NCBI GenBank assembly: GCA_963932545.1
Contig: CAWVRH010000013.1
Location: forward strand, 1 to 64,000
Origin: UBA8337 sp963932545
GTDB taxonomy: Bacteria; Pseudomonadota; Alphaproteobacteria; RS24
Direction of reading: 5' to 3'
Length of the DNA: 64,000 bases
Shown here: positions 19,318 through 27,522 of the stretch, piece by piece
How the letters are laid out: each line of letters starts with the position of its first letter
How positions within the stretch are numbered: position 1 is the first letter of the stretch
Program-made: the position numbers and the translations under genes
The notes under the pieces: model-generated
What the model was told of the DNA's origin: nothing
What the model saw: the letters and a program-made list of their open reading frames with translations, nothing else
Databases searched by the model: none

Positions 19318-20826
19318 ATGACAACGCAATTTATGAACGACATTATTCTTATCCTGCCGGAGCTGGTGCTATTTCTTGGCGCTTTGGGCCTACTGATGGT
19401 TGGCGCGTTTTCTGAAAAAGATGCCACTCGCACGGTAGATTATGGCGCCGTAGGGCTTTTGGCTTTGGCGGCGGTTTTGGCGGCAGGCTATTCGTCTGAC
19501 GCGACCGCCTATGCGTTTAACAAATCCTTTGTCATGGATAGCTTTGCCTCGCTGATGAAAGTGCTGACCTTTGGCGCCACAGCCGTGGCAATCATCATGT
19601 CGCAACGCTTCCTACGCCGCGAAAAACTAGCGCGTTTTGAGTATTCTATCCTGCTGGTTCTCTCGGCTACGGGCATGGGGCTGATGATTTCGGCCAATGA
19701 TTTAATCTCGCTCTATATGGGCATTGAGCTGCAAAGCTTGGCGCTTTATGTGGTTGCGGCCATCAATCGCGATAGCCTTCGCTCCACCGAAGCAGGGCTC
19801 AAATATTTCGTTCTCGGCGCCTTGTCCTCGGGCATGTTGCTTTACGGCGCGTCGCTGATTTACGGCTTCTCGGGCTCGACCAATTTCAACGAAATTGCTT
19901 TGGCCTTCCAACCGGAAGACGGCATATTGCCGATGGCGCAAGTCATTGGTCTGGTGTTCTTAATGGCAGGTTTGGCATTTAAAATTTCCGCCGTGCCATT
20001 CCATATGTGGACGCCAGATGTTTACGAAGGTGCGCCTACGTCGGTGACGGCTTTCTTTGCGGCGGCCCCAAAACTAGCAGGCATGGCGATATTCCTTCGC
20101 GTTATGATGACCGGATTTGGGGATGCCATGGTGGCGTGGCAGCAAATTATTATCTTTATTTCCATCGCAAGTATGGCGCTTGGCGCTTTTGCGGCCATTG
20201 GCCAGCAGAACATTAAACGCCTGATGGCTTATTCATCTATCGGCCATATGGGCTTCGCGCTTGTGGGCTTTGCCGCTGTATCGCCAACTGGGGTTTCCAG
20301 TGTCATTCTTTACATGGCGCTTTATGCGGTGATGACGCTTGGCACATTTGCCTGCATCCTGTCGATGCGCCGCGATAGTGGGCCGGTAGAGAAAATCGAA
20401 GACTTGGCTGGCTTGAGCCAAACCCGTCCATTTATGGCAGGCTGTTTGGCAATTCTCATGTTCTCGCTGGCGGGCATTCCGCCGATGGCTGGGTTTTTTG
20501 GTAAATTATTCGTCTTCCGCGCCGCCATTGATGCGGGGCTTTATGGCCTGTCTATTCTGGGAGTCTTGGCCAGTGTGGTGGGGGCTTATTATTATTTGCG
20601 CATCATTAAAACCATGTATCTCGACCCGCCGACAGACGAAGTCAATATGCCGATGCCGCGCGAGCTATCCATTTTGGCTGGCGGGATGACGGCGTTTACC
20701 CTTTTGTTTTTCCTCTATCCAACGCCCTTGATTGAGCTGGCGAATACGGCTGGCGAGGCGCTTACACAGGGCGCCAATTTAGGCCAAGCTGGCGTAGATG
20801 CCGCGAAAGGCATTTCGACCCGGTGA
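19318..20826 (+). CDS. nuoN: NADH-quinone oxidoreductase subunit N
   Basis: Third antiporter-like subunit, homologous to ND2, and last gene of the nuo operon. The 502 residues include LISLYMGIELQSLALYVVAA with the conserved Glu, VPFHMWTPDVYEGAPTSVTAFFA, and LMAYSSIGHMGFALVG. The stop codon overlaps the GTG start of birA (GTGA), so birA is probably translated from the same transcript. All 14 nuo genes, A to N in the standard order, are present and intact in this window. Confidence 0.98.
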   Translation: MTTQFMNDIILILPELVLFLGALGLLMVGAFSEKDATRTVDYGAVGLLALAAVLAAGYSSDATAYAFNKSFVMDSFASLMKVLTFGATAVAIIMSQRFLRREKLARFEYSILLVLSATGMGLMISANDLISLYMGIELQSLALYVVAAINRDSLRSTEAGLKYFVLGALSSGMLLYGASLIYGFSGSTNFNEIALAFQPEDGILPMAQVIGLVFLMAGLAFKISAVPFHMWTPDVYEGAPTSVTAFFAAAPKLAGMAIFLRVMMTGFGDAMVAWQQIIIFISIASMALGAFAAIGQQNIKRLMAYSSIGHMGFALVGFAAVSPTGVSSVILYMALYAVMTLGTFACILSMRRDSGPVEKIEDLAGLSQTRPFMAGCLAILMFSLAGIPPMAGFFGKLFVFRAAIDAGLYGLSILGVLASVVGAYYYLRIIKTMYLDPPTDEVNMPMPRELSILAGGMTAFTLLFFLYPTPLIELANTAGEALTQGANLGQAGVDAAKGISTR

Positions 20827-21590
20827 TAAGCCTTCCAGACGGATATCACTTGCATCACCTGCCTCAGGTGGACAGCACCAATGAAGAAGCGCGGCGCATG
20901 GCGGCGGAAAATAGCCTTCGTCCCACTTGGATTATCGCGGATGTGCAAACCGCAGGGCGCGGTCGGCGAGGCCGCGTTTGGGATAGCCCATCGGGCAATC
21001 TGATGACCACGCTATATTTGCCCGACGCCCCAGAGCCGAAACTGGCGGGGCAATTGGCCTTTGTGGCAGGCTTGGCCTTAGAAGCGAGCGTGCGCCATTT
21101 CATCGGCGCGCCATCGCGCGTGAGTGTTCGTTTAAAGTGGCCCAATGATGTGCTGATTGACGGCAAAAAAGCCTCGGGTATTTTATTGGAAAGTACGCAG
21201 CAAGATAAACACCGCCGCTGGTTGGCCATCGGGCTGGGGCTTAATTTGGCCTCGCATCCAGACGATACGCCATATCCGGCGACAAATCTTTCGGCCTACA
21301 CAGGCAAAGCGCCATGCAATCTGGAGGCTTTGGAGGTTTTGGCTGCGGCTTTCGAGCGGGTTTATCAGCAATGGAAAATGGGTGGCTTTGCTCCGGTTTT
21401 GCAAAGCTGGCGCGGCGTGGCCCATGGTATCGGCGGGCCGCTGGTGGCGCGACTGGAAAACCAAGAGATTAAGGGTATCTTCATAGATATCGACGAGAAG
21501 GGCGCGCTGCTGCTTCAAGATGAAGCGGGCGAGACGCATGTAATAGATGCAGGGGATGTTTTCTTCCCCGAGAATGGACAAAATGGCTGA
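20823..21590 (+). CDS. birA: Biotin--[acetyl-CoA-carboxylase] ligase
   Basis: Attaches biotin, through biotinyl-5'-AMP, to the carrier domain of biotin-dependent carboxylases. The 255-residue protein has the ligase domain with VDSTNEEARR, the adenylate-binding loop QTAGRGRRGRVWDSPSGN, and KWPNDVLIDGKKASGILLE, followed by the small C-terminal domain. The N-terminal helix-turn-helix of the enterobacterial BirA repressor is absent, so this is the non-regulatory group I form. The GTG start overlaps the nuoN stop. In many alphaproteobacteria coaX follows; here rnj follows directly. Confidence 0.95.
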   Translation: MISLPDGYHLHHLPQVDSTNEEARRMAAENSLRPTWIIADVQTAGRGRRGRVWDSPSGNLMTTLYLPDAPEPKLAGQLAFVAGLALEASVRHFIGAPSRVSVRLKWPNDVLIDGKKASGILLESTQQDKHRRWLAIGLGLNLASHPDDTPYPATNLSAYTGKAPCNLEALEVLAAAFERVYQQWKMGGFAPVLQSWRGVAHGIGGPLVARLENQEIKGIFIDIDEKGALLLQDEAGETHVIDAGDVFFPENGQNG

Positions 21591-23241
21591 GCAGAACAGC
21601 GAACTTGTATTTTTACCCCTAGGGGGAACTGGCGAGATTGGCATGAATTGCAATCTCTATGGCTATGGGCCGCGCGGCGACCGCGATTGGCTGATGGTCG
21701 ACCTTGGCGTCACTTTTGGCGGCGCCTATGAGCCGGGCGTAGATCTCATCACGGCCGACATCGAGTTTATCGAGCAACGCAAAGATCGCCTTCTGGGCAT
21801 TTTGCTGACGCATGGCCATGAAGACCACATTGGCGCCGTGGCGCATCTTTGGCATCGTTTGAAGTGTCCGCTTTATGCGACGCCTTTCACCGCTGAATTG
21901 GTTAAAGGCAAATTGGCCGAGCGTGGCATCCTCGATGAGGTTGAGCTGAACATTATCGACACGGACGCACATTTGGAACTGGGGCCTTTCTCTCTTGATT
22001 ATATTTGCCTAACTCATTCGATTGCTGAGCCGAGTGCGATTGCTATTGAAGTGGGCGGCTATCGGGCTTTGCATACGGGCGATTGGAAAATTGACCCCGA
22101 TCCCGTTATCGGTCGGCTGACCGAAGTTGACCGCCTGAAGGCGCTTGGCGACAAAGGTATTGATGCGATTATATGCGATAGCACCAATGTGCTGTCGCCC
22201 GGGCGTTCGGGCTCGGAAGCCGATGTGGCGAAGAACCTGCTGGAGGCCGTGGCGGATAGCCCCGGTCGGGTAGTGATTACGACCTTTGCTTCCAATGTGG
22301 CGCGGATGACGAGTATCGCCGAAGTGGCCGTAAAGTCGGGTCGGCATTTATGTCTGGCAGGTCGCGGAATGCATAAAATTTATCAAGCGGCGCGCAAAAC
22401 CGGATATATGACGCAGTTTCCAGAGCTTATCGAAGATAAAGACGCGGGCTATTTGCCGCCCGATAAATTGTTGCTGTGCTGCACAGGCAGCCAAGGCGAG
22501 GCCAATGCGGCGCTTGGGCGGATGGCCAATGGGCATCATCCCCACCTCACGCTTGAGGCAGGCGATCGGGTAATTTTCTCATCGAAAATGATACCGGGAA
22601 ATGAGAAAGAAATTCTCTCGCTGCAAAATAAATTGGCGCAATTGGATGTTGAGATTATCACTCCCAATGGCAAAGACATTCATGTGTCGGGTCATCCGTG
22701 CCGCGACGAGCTGGCCGATATGTATAGTTGGGCGCGCCCGCGTGCGGCCCTGCCTGTGCATGGCGAACACCGCCATCTCATTGCCCATGCGGCGCTTGCC
22801 AAAGAGTTGGGCGTGCCAGAGCCCTTGCGCATTCATAATGGCGATTTAGTTCGTATCGCGCCGGGCCCCACTGAGGTGATTAATGTGGTGCCAACGGGTC
22901 GGCTGTATTTGGATGGCTCGGTAATAACGAGCGGCAAACATTTGGCTACTCGCGACCGGCGTAAACTGTCGGAGACGGGCGTGGTGTTTGTGGCGGTGCC
23001 GATTGACCAAGCCAATCGTTTGGCAGGGCGCTTTGAGGTTTCGACCGCTGGCTTGCCAGAAGATGATGGTATGGTGAAGCTGGTCGATTGGGCGTTAGAT
23101 GCCGTGGAGCGAGCCATCCCGTCTAACGGCAAGCTGACACCAGAGCGAGCCGAGAATGATATTCGCATTGGCGTGCGCCGCGAGATGGCGCGTCGCTGGG
23201 GCAAAAAGCCGATGGTGCTGGTTAGCTTTATTGAGGTCTAG
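21583..23241 (+). CDS. rnj: Ribonuclease J
   Basis: Metallo-beta-lactamase/beta-CASP ribonuclease, with endonuclease and 5'-3' exonuclease activity in rRNA and mRNA processing. The start at 21583 gives MAEQNSELVFLPLGGTGEIG; another ATG at 21574 is equally possible, and both overlap the end of birA. In the 552 residues the zinc-binding motif is HGHEDHIG (78-85), with further motifs in HTGDWKID and ICDSTNV. The beta-CASP domain carries HVSGHPCRDEL and the later HGEHRHL histidines. The C-terminal RNase J domain is present. Length is normal. Confidence 0.95.
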   Translation: MAEQNSELVFLPLGGTGEIGMNCNLYGYGPRGDRDWLMVDLGVTFGGAYEPGVDLITADIEFIEQRKDRLLGILLTHGHEDHIGAVAHLWHRLKCPLYATPFTAELVKGKLAERGILDEVELNIIDTDAHLELGPFSLDYICLTHSIAEPSAIAIEVGGYRALHTGDWKIDPDPVIGRLTEVDRLKALGDKGIDAIICDSTNVLSPGRSGSEADVAKNLLEAVADSPGRVVITTFASNVARMTSIAEVAVKSGRHLCLAGRGMHKIYQAARKTGYMTQFPELIEDKDAGYLPPDKLLLCCTGSQGEANAALGRMANGHHPHLTLEAGDRVIFSSKMIPGNEKEILSLQNKLAQLDVEIITPNGKDIHVSGHPCRDELADMYSWARPRAALPVHGEHRHLIAHAALAKELGVPEPLRIHNGDLVRIAPGPTEVINVVPTGRLYLDGSVITSGKHLATRDRRKLSETGVVFVAVPIDQANRLAGRFEVSTAGLPEDDGMVKLVDWALDAVERAIPSNGKLTPERAENDIRIGVRREMARRWGKKPMVLVSFIEV

Positions 23242-23252
23242 GGAGACACGAA

Positions 23253-23537
23253 ATGATTGAAGTTGGGTTTATTTTTGGAGCGGCGATTTATGGCATCGTT
23301 TGGTTTTTGACGCTGTTTATGGTTCTGCCATTTGGTGTGGTGTCGCAATCGGAATCGGGAGAAGTCGTGCCAGGCTCCGACGGGGGAGCGCCTTCGCAGC
23401 CGCGCATAGGGCGCAAACTCTTGATCACTACTTTGGTGTCTGGCGTTCTTTATGCCGGCATTTACTGGGTGCTAACGAGCGGCGCTTTGGCCAATGCCGA
23501 GATTCCGTTTTTGCCAGATTTTCGCGGCACTAAATAG
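23253..23537 (+). CDS. DUF1467 family small membrane protein
   Basis: 94-residue protein with two membrane helices (about 4-28 and 53-77) joined by a short polar loop rich in Gly, Ser and Pro. The pattern IYGIVWFLTLFMVLPFGVVSQ at the start is that of the DUF1467 family, a group of unknown function largely confined to alphaproteobacteria. It is found, as here, between rnj and proS. It starts 11 bases after rnj and is presumably co-transcribed. No function can be assigned from the sequence. Confidence 0.85.
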   Translation: MIEVGFIFGAAIYGIVWFLTLFMVLPFGVVSQSESGEVVPGSDGGAPSQPRIGRKLLITTLVSGVLYAGIYWVLTSGALANAEIPFLPDFRGTK

Positions 23538-23551
23538 GACAAGACATAAAA

Positions 23552-23646
23552 AGCGGGGTCTTCGATTTGCATCGACGACCCCGCTATCTATGTGCTTCGA
23601 GCAAGCTCGAAAGGTTCCTCCCAAAACCCGAGGACCAGAGGTCCTC
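23552..23646 (+). other. Three consecutive hairpins; possible small RNA or processed 3' UTR
   Basis: Hairpin 1: AGCGGGGTC (23552-23560) with GACCCCGCT (23577-23585) around an inner TCGAT/ATCGA stem. Hairpin 2: TTCGAG (23596-23601) with CTCGAA (23606-23611). Hairpin 3: GAGGACC (23630-23636) with GGTCCTC (23640-23646), loop AGA. CCTCCC (23617-23622), complementary to a ribosome site, is unpaired between hairpins 2 and 3. No T-tract follows hairpin 1 on the plus strand; read on the minus strand it would be followed by five T. It lies between the DUF1467 gene and proS. Confidence 0.5.
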
Positions 23647-23802
23647 ATCCACCTCAAAAAATTAACTTCATTCCAACATTCTGTCATCTTTTATTTACGC
23701 TCTCGGTGATTTTCTTTTGCCGCCCCCGTGACATTTGCTTGCGCCAGAAACCCGTCATGTTATGACTTAATTTAAGTTTTAGCAGGTAAGGAACCCCGCA
23801 TC

Positions 23803-25155
23803 ATGTCGCCCATTAGCCAGTCCCATCGGATGTCGAATTATTTTCTGCCGACCCTCAAAGAGACGCCCTCGGAAGCCCAGATTGTATCGCATCGCTTGAT
23901 GTTACGCGCGGGCATGGTGCGCCAGAGTGCGGCGGGTATTTATAGCTGGTTGCCACTGGGCCTGCGGGCTTTGCGCAAAATCGAAGCCATCGTGCGTGAC
24001 GAGCAAGCCAAAGCGGGCGCGATTGAGATGTTGATGCCGACTTTGCAGTCGGCCGATATCTGGCGCGAGTCGGGTCGCTATGAAGACTACGGCAAAGAAA
24101 TGCTGCGCATCACCGACCGCCATGGGCGCGATTTGCTTTACGGGCCGACCAATGAAGAGCTGATTACGCAAATTTTCCGCGACAATGTGGTGAGCTATAA
24201 AGACCTACCGAAAAACCTTTATCACATTCAGTGGAAATTCCGCGACGAGATACGCCCACGTTTCGGCGTTATGCGGGGCCGTGAATTTTTGATGAAAGAC
24301 GGCTATAGCTTCGACATTGATGAGGCTGCGGCGCGCGCATCCTATTATAAAATGTTCATCGCTTATTTGCGCAGCTTCCGCCGTATGGGTTTAAAGGCCA
24401 TGCCAGTGGCGGCCGACACAGGCCCGATTGGCGGCGAGTTGAGCCATGAGTTCATCATTTTGGCCGATACGGGCGAGTCGGAGATTTTCTGCCATAGCGA
24501 CATCCTAGATTTACCCGTGCCGGAGGCCGATTACGACGGCGACTTGGGCCCCACCATTGAGAGCTTCACGCAATATTATGCGCGCTCCGACGAAATGCAC
24601 GATGGCGCGATGTTCGCCGAGCAAGTGCCAGCCGAGAAACAGCTCACCGCGCGCGGCATCGAGGTAGGGCATATTTTCTACTTCGGGCAAAAATATTCCA
24701 CCGCGATGAACGCCCAAGTGGCAGGGCCTGATGGCAAAGATACCCCCGTGCATGGCGGCTCTTACGGCATTGGCGTGTCGCGATTGGTGGGCGGCATTAT
24801 TGAGGCCAGCCACGATGAAAATGGTATTATTTGGCCTTGGGCCGTGGCGCCGTTTCATGTGGGGCTGATTAACCTGAAGCCGGGCCATGAAGGCTGCGAC
24901 GCCATGTGCGAGCGCCTGTTCGAAACGCTGTCACAAAACGGCCTTGATGTTCTCTATGATGATCGAGACGATCGGGCGGGGGCGAAGTTCTCGACGATGG
25001 ATTTGATTGGTCTGCCTTGGCAGGCTGTTATTGGCCCACGCGGGGCCGAGGGTGGCGAAGTGGAAATCAAGAACCGAGCCACCGGAGAGAAACACGTTTT
25101 GGCGCTGGATGCCGCGATTGCTTTATTGTCGTCGCCGCCGGATAGCGCCAAGTAG
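23803..25155 (+). CDS. proS: Prolyl-tRNA synthetase (short bacterial type)
   Basis: Class II aminoacyl-tRNA synthetase charging tRNA-Pro. The 450 residues are shorter than the enterobacterial enzyme, because the cis-editing insertion is missing; this is the usual alphaproteobacterial form. Seen are motif 1 (RQSAAGIYSWLPLGLRALRKIE), motif 2 (YHIQWKFRDEIRPRFGVMRGREF), motif 3 (GSYGIGVSRLVGG) and a C-terminal anticodon-binding domain. The ATG at 23803 is preceded by TAAGGA at suitable distance; an ATG at 23830 is an alternative. Confidence 0.96.
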   Translation: MSPISQSHRMSNYFLPTLKETPSEAQIVSHRLMLRAGMVRQSAAGIYSWLPLGLRALRKIEAIVRDEQAKAGAIEMLMPTLQSADIWRESGRYEDYGKEMLRITDRHGRDLLYGPTNEELITQIFRDNVVSYKDLPKNLYHIQWKFRDEIRPRFGVMRGREFLMKDGYSFDIDEAAARASYYKMFIAYLRSFRRMGLKAMPVAADTGPIGGELSHEFIILADTGESEIFCHSDILDLPVPEADYDGDLGPTIESFTQYYARSDEMHDGAMFAEQVPAEKQLTARGIEVGHIFYFGQKYSTAMNAQVAGPDGKDTPVHGGSYGIGVSRLVGGIIEASHDENGIIWPWAVAPFHVGLINLKPGHEGCDAMCERLFETLSQNGLDVLYDDRDDRAGAKFSTMDLIGLPWQAVIGPRGAEGGEVEIKNRATGEKHVLALDAAIALLSSPPDSAK

Positions 25156-25194
25156 AACGAAAATGGGAAGTAGAATGGGAAGTAGGATGTCGGC

Positions 25195-26448
25195 ATGACG
25201 CGAGCTTTTGGCGCTTTAGAATGGCAAATTGCCGGCCGCTACCTGCGCTCGCGCCGACGCGAGAGCTTTATCTCGGTCATCGCTGGCATTTCCTTTTTGG
25301 GCATCATGTTGGGCGTGGCGACTTTGATTATCGTCATGGCTGTGATGACGGGCTTTCGCGCGGATTTGCTAGATCGTATTCTGGGCGTTAACGGCCATGC
25401 CACCATTCGGGCCCATCAAAGCGAGTTCATCGATCGCGACGCTTTGGTGAAAAAGCTCGAAGTCGCCGATGGGGTGGTGTTCACCACGCCGCTGGTCGAT
25501 GGCCAAGCTATGTTGTCGTCTGGCTCAGCTGTGCGCGGGGTTTTGGTGCGCGGGCTGCCGCTGGAGAAGCTGAAACAATTACCGAGCTTGCAAGGCAATA
25601 TTGTTGACGGGTCGTTGGATGATTTGACCGGAATCAATACGATTGCCATGGGGGTTCGGTTGGCCGAGCGACATGGCTTTAAAATTGGCGACCGCGTGTC
25701 GCTTATCTCGCCGCGCGGCACGATTACGCCCTTTGGCACGGCGCCTCGGTTGAAGCAGTTTAAATTGGCGGCGATTTTCCGTATCGGTCTATCCGAATAT
25801 GATTTGAATTTCACCTTCATGCCCATTGGTTCCGCCGCCGCATTTTTTGGCCTCAGCGAAAACCAAGGCGCCATTGATGTGGTGCTGGATGAACCAGACT
25901 CGATTGACCAACGCGCGCCCGAGCTGCGTGCCTTGGCAGGCGAGGGGCATTATCTGGTCGATTGGAAGCAGAGCAATAGCACGTTGGCGGGCGCGCTAGA
26001 GGTTGAGCGCAATGTTATGTTTATGATTTTGACCATGATTTTGCTGGTTGCGGCGCTGAATATTATTTCCGGTCTGGTGATGTTGGTGCGCGATAAGGGG
26101 CGCGATATCGCTGTTATGCGCTCGATGGGCGCGTCGCGCGGGCTCATCTTGCGGGTGTTTTTCATTACCGGAGCCAGTATTGGCGTTTTAGGCACGATTG
26201 CCGGCCTGGGTCTCGGCACCCTGTTTTGCGCCTATATTGAAGAAATTCGCCAATTTCTGATTTGGTCGACGGGGGCGAATTTGTTTCCTGCCGAAGTGTA
26301 TTTCTTGGAGCGCATGCCGGCGCTTATTTTGCCCAGCGATTTGCTGCAAGTCACCGGTATGGCGCTGACTTTGTCCTTCTTGTCGACGCTCTATCCCGCT
26401 TGGCGTGCGGCCTCTATGGAACCTGTGGAGGCGTTACGCAATGAGTAG
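25195..26448 (+). CDS. lolC: Lipoprotein-releasing system permease LolC/LolE
   Basis: Inner-membrane subunit of the LolCDE ABC transporter, which extracts outer-membrane lipoproteins and passes them to LolA. The 417 residues have an N-terminal helix (about 25-50, SVIAGISFLGIMLGVATLIIV), a large periplasmic domain (about 50-270) and three C-terminal helices of the FtsX/MacB type. Alphaproteobacteria typically have one such permease acting as a homodimer, so it may be labelled LolC or LolE. lolD overlaps the 3' end by eight bases. Confidence 0.94.
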   Translation: MTRAFGALEWQIAGRYLRSRRRESFISVIAGISFLGIMLGVATLIIVMAVMTGFRADLLDRILGVNGHATIRAHQSEFIDRDALVKKLEVADGVVFTTPLVDGQAMLSSGSAVRGVLVRGLPLEKLKQLPSLQGNIVDGSLDDLTGINTIAMGVRLAERHGFKIGDRVSLISPRGTITPFGTAPRLKQFKLAAIFRIGLSEYDLNFTFMPIGSAAAFFGLSENQGAIDVVLDEPDSIDQRAPELRALAGEGHYLVDWKQSNSTLAGALEVERNVMFMILTMILLVAALNIISGLVMLVRDKGRDIAVMRSMGASRGLILRVFFITGASIGVLGTIAGLGLGTLFCAYIEEIRQFLIWSTGANLFPAEVYFLERMPALILPSDLLQVTGMALTLSFLSTLYPAWRAASMEPVEALRNE

Positions 26449-27118
26449 TCATTTTGCCTTATCGAACATCCATCAACGCTTCCAGCAGGGTGATCGGGCT
26501 TTGCATGTGCTGCAAGGCGCCTCGTTAGAGATTGCGCAAGGCGAAGTTGTGGCTCTTGTGGGCCCCAGCGGTTCGGGTAAATCGAGCCTTTTGCATATTG
26601 CAGGTCTTATGGAAAAGCCAGAGCAGGGCAGTATTACCCTGAAAGGGCAAGTGGTAACCGATGCTGAAGATAAGGCGCGCACCGAGCTGCGCCGCGCCCA
26701 TATCGGCTTTGTTTATCAGTTCCATAATTTATTGCCCGAGTTCACCGCACTAGAGAACGTAGCCATGCCCGCTCGTTTGGCAGGCGATACGAAATCACAA
26801 GCCTTGGCGAAAGCGGCGGCTTTGATTGAGAAGCTGGGCTTGGCCGATCGGGCGAGCCATTTGCCGTCGCAACTCTCGGGCGGCGAACAACAGCGGGTTG
26901 CCATTGCGCGCGCACTTACCAATACGCCGGCGCTTGTATTGGCCGATGAGCCGACGGGTAGTCTGGATGGCGCGGCTGGCGATAAGGTCGCGGATTTATT
27001 GCTTAGTGAAGCCCGCGCGCAAGGCAGCTCGGTTTTGCTAGCCACTCATGATATGGACTTGGCCGCCAGGGCCGACCGCATTGTGCGTTTACGGGATGGA
27101 CTTATCGTTACCGTCTAG
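26441..27118 (+). CDS. lolD: Lipoprotein-releasing ABC transporter ATPase LolD
   Basis: Cytoplasmic ATPase of the LolCDE complex. The ATG at 26441, overlapping the lolC stop, gives 225 residues starting MSSHFALSNIHQRF. An upstream GTG-type frame extension lies within lolC and is rejected. Walker A (GPSGSGKSS), Q-loop region (FVYQFHNLLPEFTALENV, typical of LolD/MacB), ABC signature (LSGGEQQR), Walker B (LVLADEPTGSLD) and the switch His (ATHDMDLA) are all present. Confidence 0.96.
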   Translation: MSSHFALSNIHQRFQQGDRALHVLQGASLEIAQGEVVALVGPSGSGKSSLLHIAGLMEKPEQGSITLKGQVVTDAEDKARTELRRAHIGFVYQFHNLLPEFTALENVAMPARLAGDTKSQALAKAAALIEKLGLADRASHLPSQLSGGEQQRVAIARALTNTPALVLADEPTGSLDGAAGDKVADLLLSEARAQGSSVLLATHDMDLAARADRIVRLRDGLIVTV

Positions 27119-27174
27119 TTTTCTTTTTCAAAAACCCCAGAAGTCTTGGGATAAATGCCCTTTTTAGATAGGAG

Positions 27175-27203
27175 TTGACAAAAGAACAAAAAGTGAACAT
27201 TAT
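27175..27203 (+). promoter_or_regulatory. Sigma70 promoter of the 33-codon SOS gene
   Basis: A perfect -35 TTGACA (27175-27180) is followed after 17 bases by CATTAT (27198-27203), a four-of-six -10. The start codon is 22 bases further on. The spacer is filled by a LexA box, the classical place for repression. Confidence 0.6.
27184..27198 (+). promoter_or_regulatory. LexA box (GAAC-N7-GAAC)
   Basis: GAAC (27184-27187), seven bases, GAAC (27195-27198). This is the direct-repeat operator known for alphaproteobacterial LexA (GTTC-N7-GTTC on the other strand), both half-sites perfect, located between the -35 and -10. lexA itself is in this window. Confidence 0.75.
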
Positions 27204-27224
27204 AGGTTCAAGAGGAGACATAAA

Positions 27225-27326
27225 ATGACTAATTTGATCGAAGACTTTCTGACAGTTTGCACTCTGCTGGCCATGGGCACAGCGATTGTGATGTGGGGTT
27301 CTATCGGCCAAGCCTTAGCTGGCTAA
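27225..27326 (+). CDS. 33-residue single-span membrane protein, predicted SOS-induced
   Basis: ATG with a strong AGGAGA ribosome site six bases upstream opens a 33-codon frame. The product is MTNLIEDFLTVCTLLAMG followed by TAIVMWGSIGQALAG. It has an acidic N-terminus and one hydrophobic span (about residues 9-31). It is preceded by a consensus promoter with a perfect LexA box, so it should be switched on by DNA damage. Known precedent: Caulobacter SidA, a LexA-controlled inner-membrane peptide of 29 residues that blocks division through FtsW. Sequence identity to SidA is not claimed; the parallel rests on size, topology and control. dnaE lies downstream. Confidence 0.7.
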   Translation: MTNLIEDFLTVCTLLAMGTAIVMWGSIGQALAG

Positions 27327-27522
27327 TAATTATCCCCTTTAATTTACGATAAGCACGCGCTCCTTTGCTGACAGCGGCGGTGCTTTCGCTAAACTGATAG
27401 ACGTTCGAGTGATTCCGCGAGCCGCGCGGGGTTCATAATTTGGCGTATATTTGTGTAGGCGTAGATGTCAGCAATATCCAATTCTTCTATATCGACACAT
27501 GGCCATTTGAGAGAAGGGGGGC

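Noticed and set aside
27119..27174. Terminator after lolD
   Set aside because: The only hairpins (CCCA..TGGG and GGG..CCC) have stems of 3-5 pairs; too weak to call.
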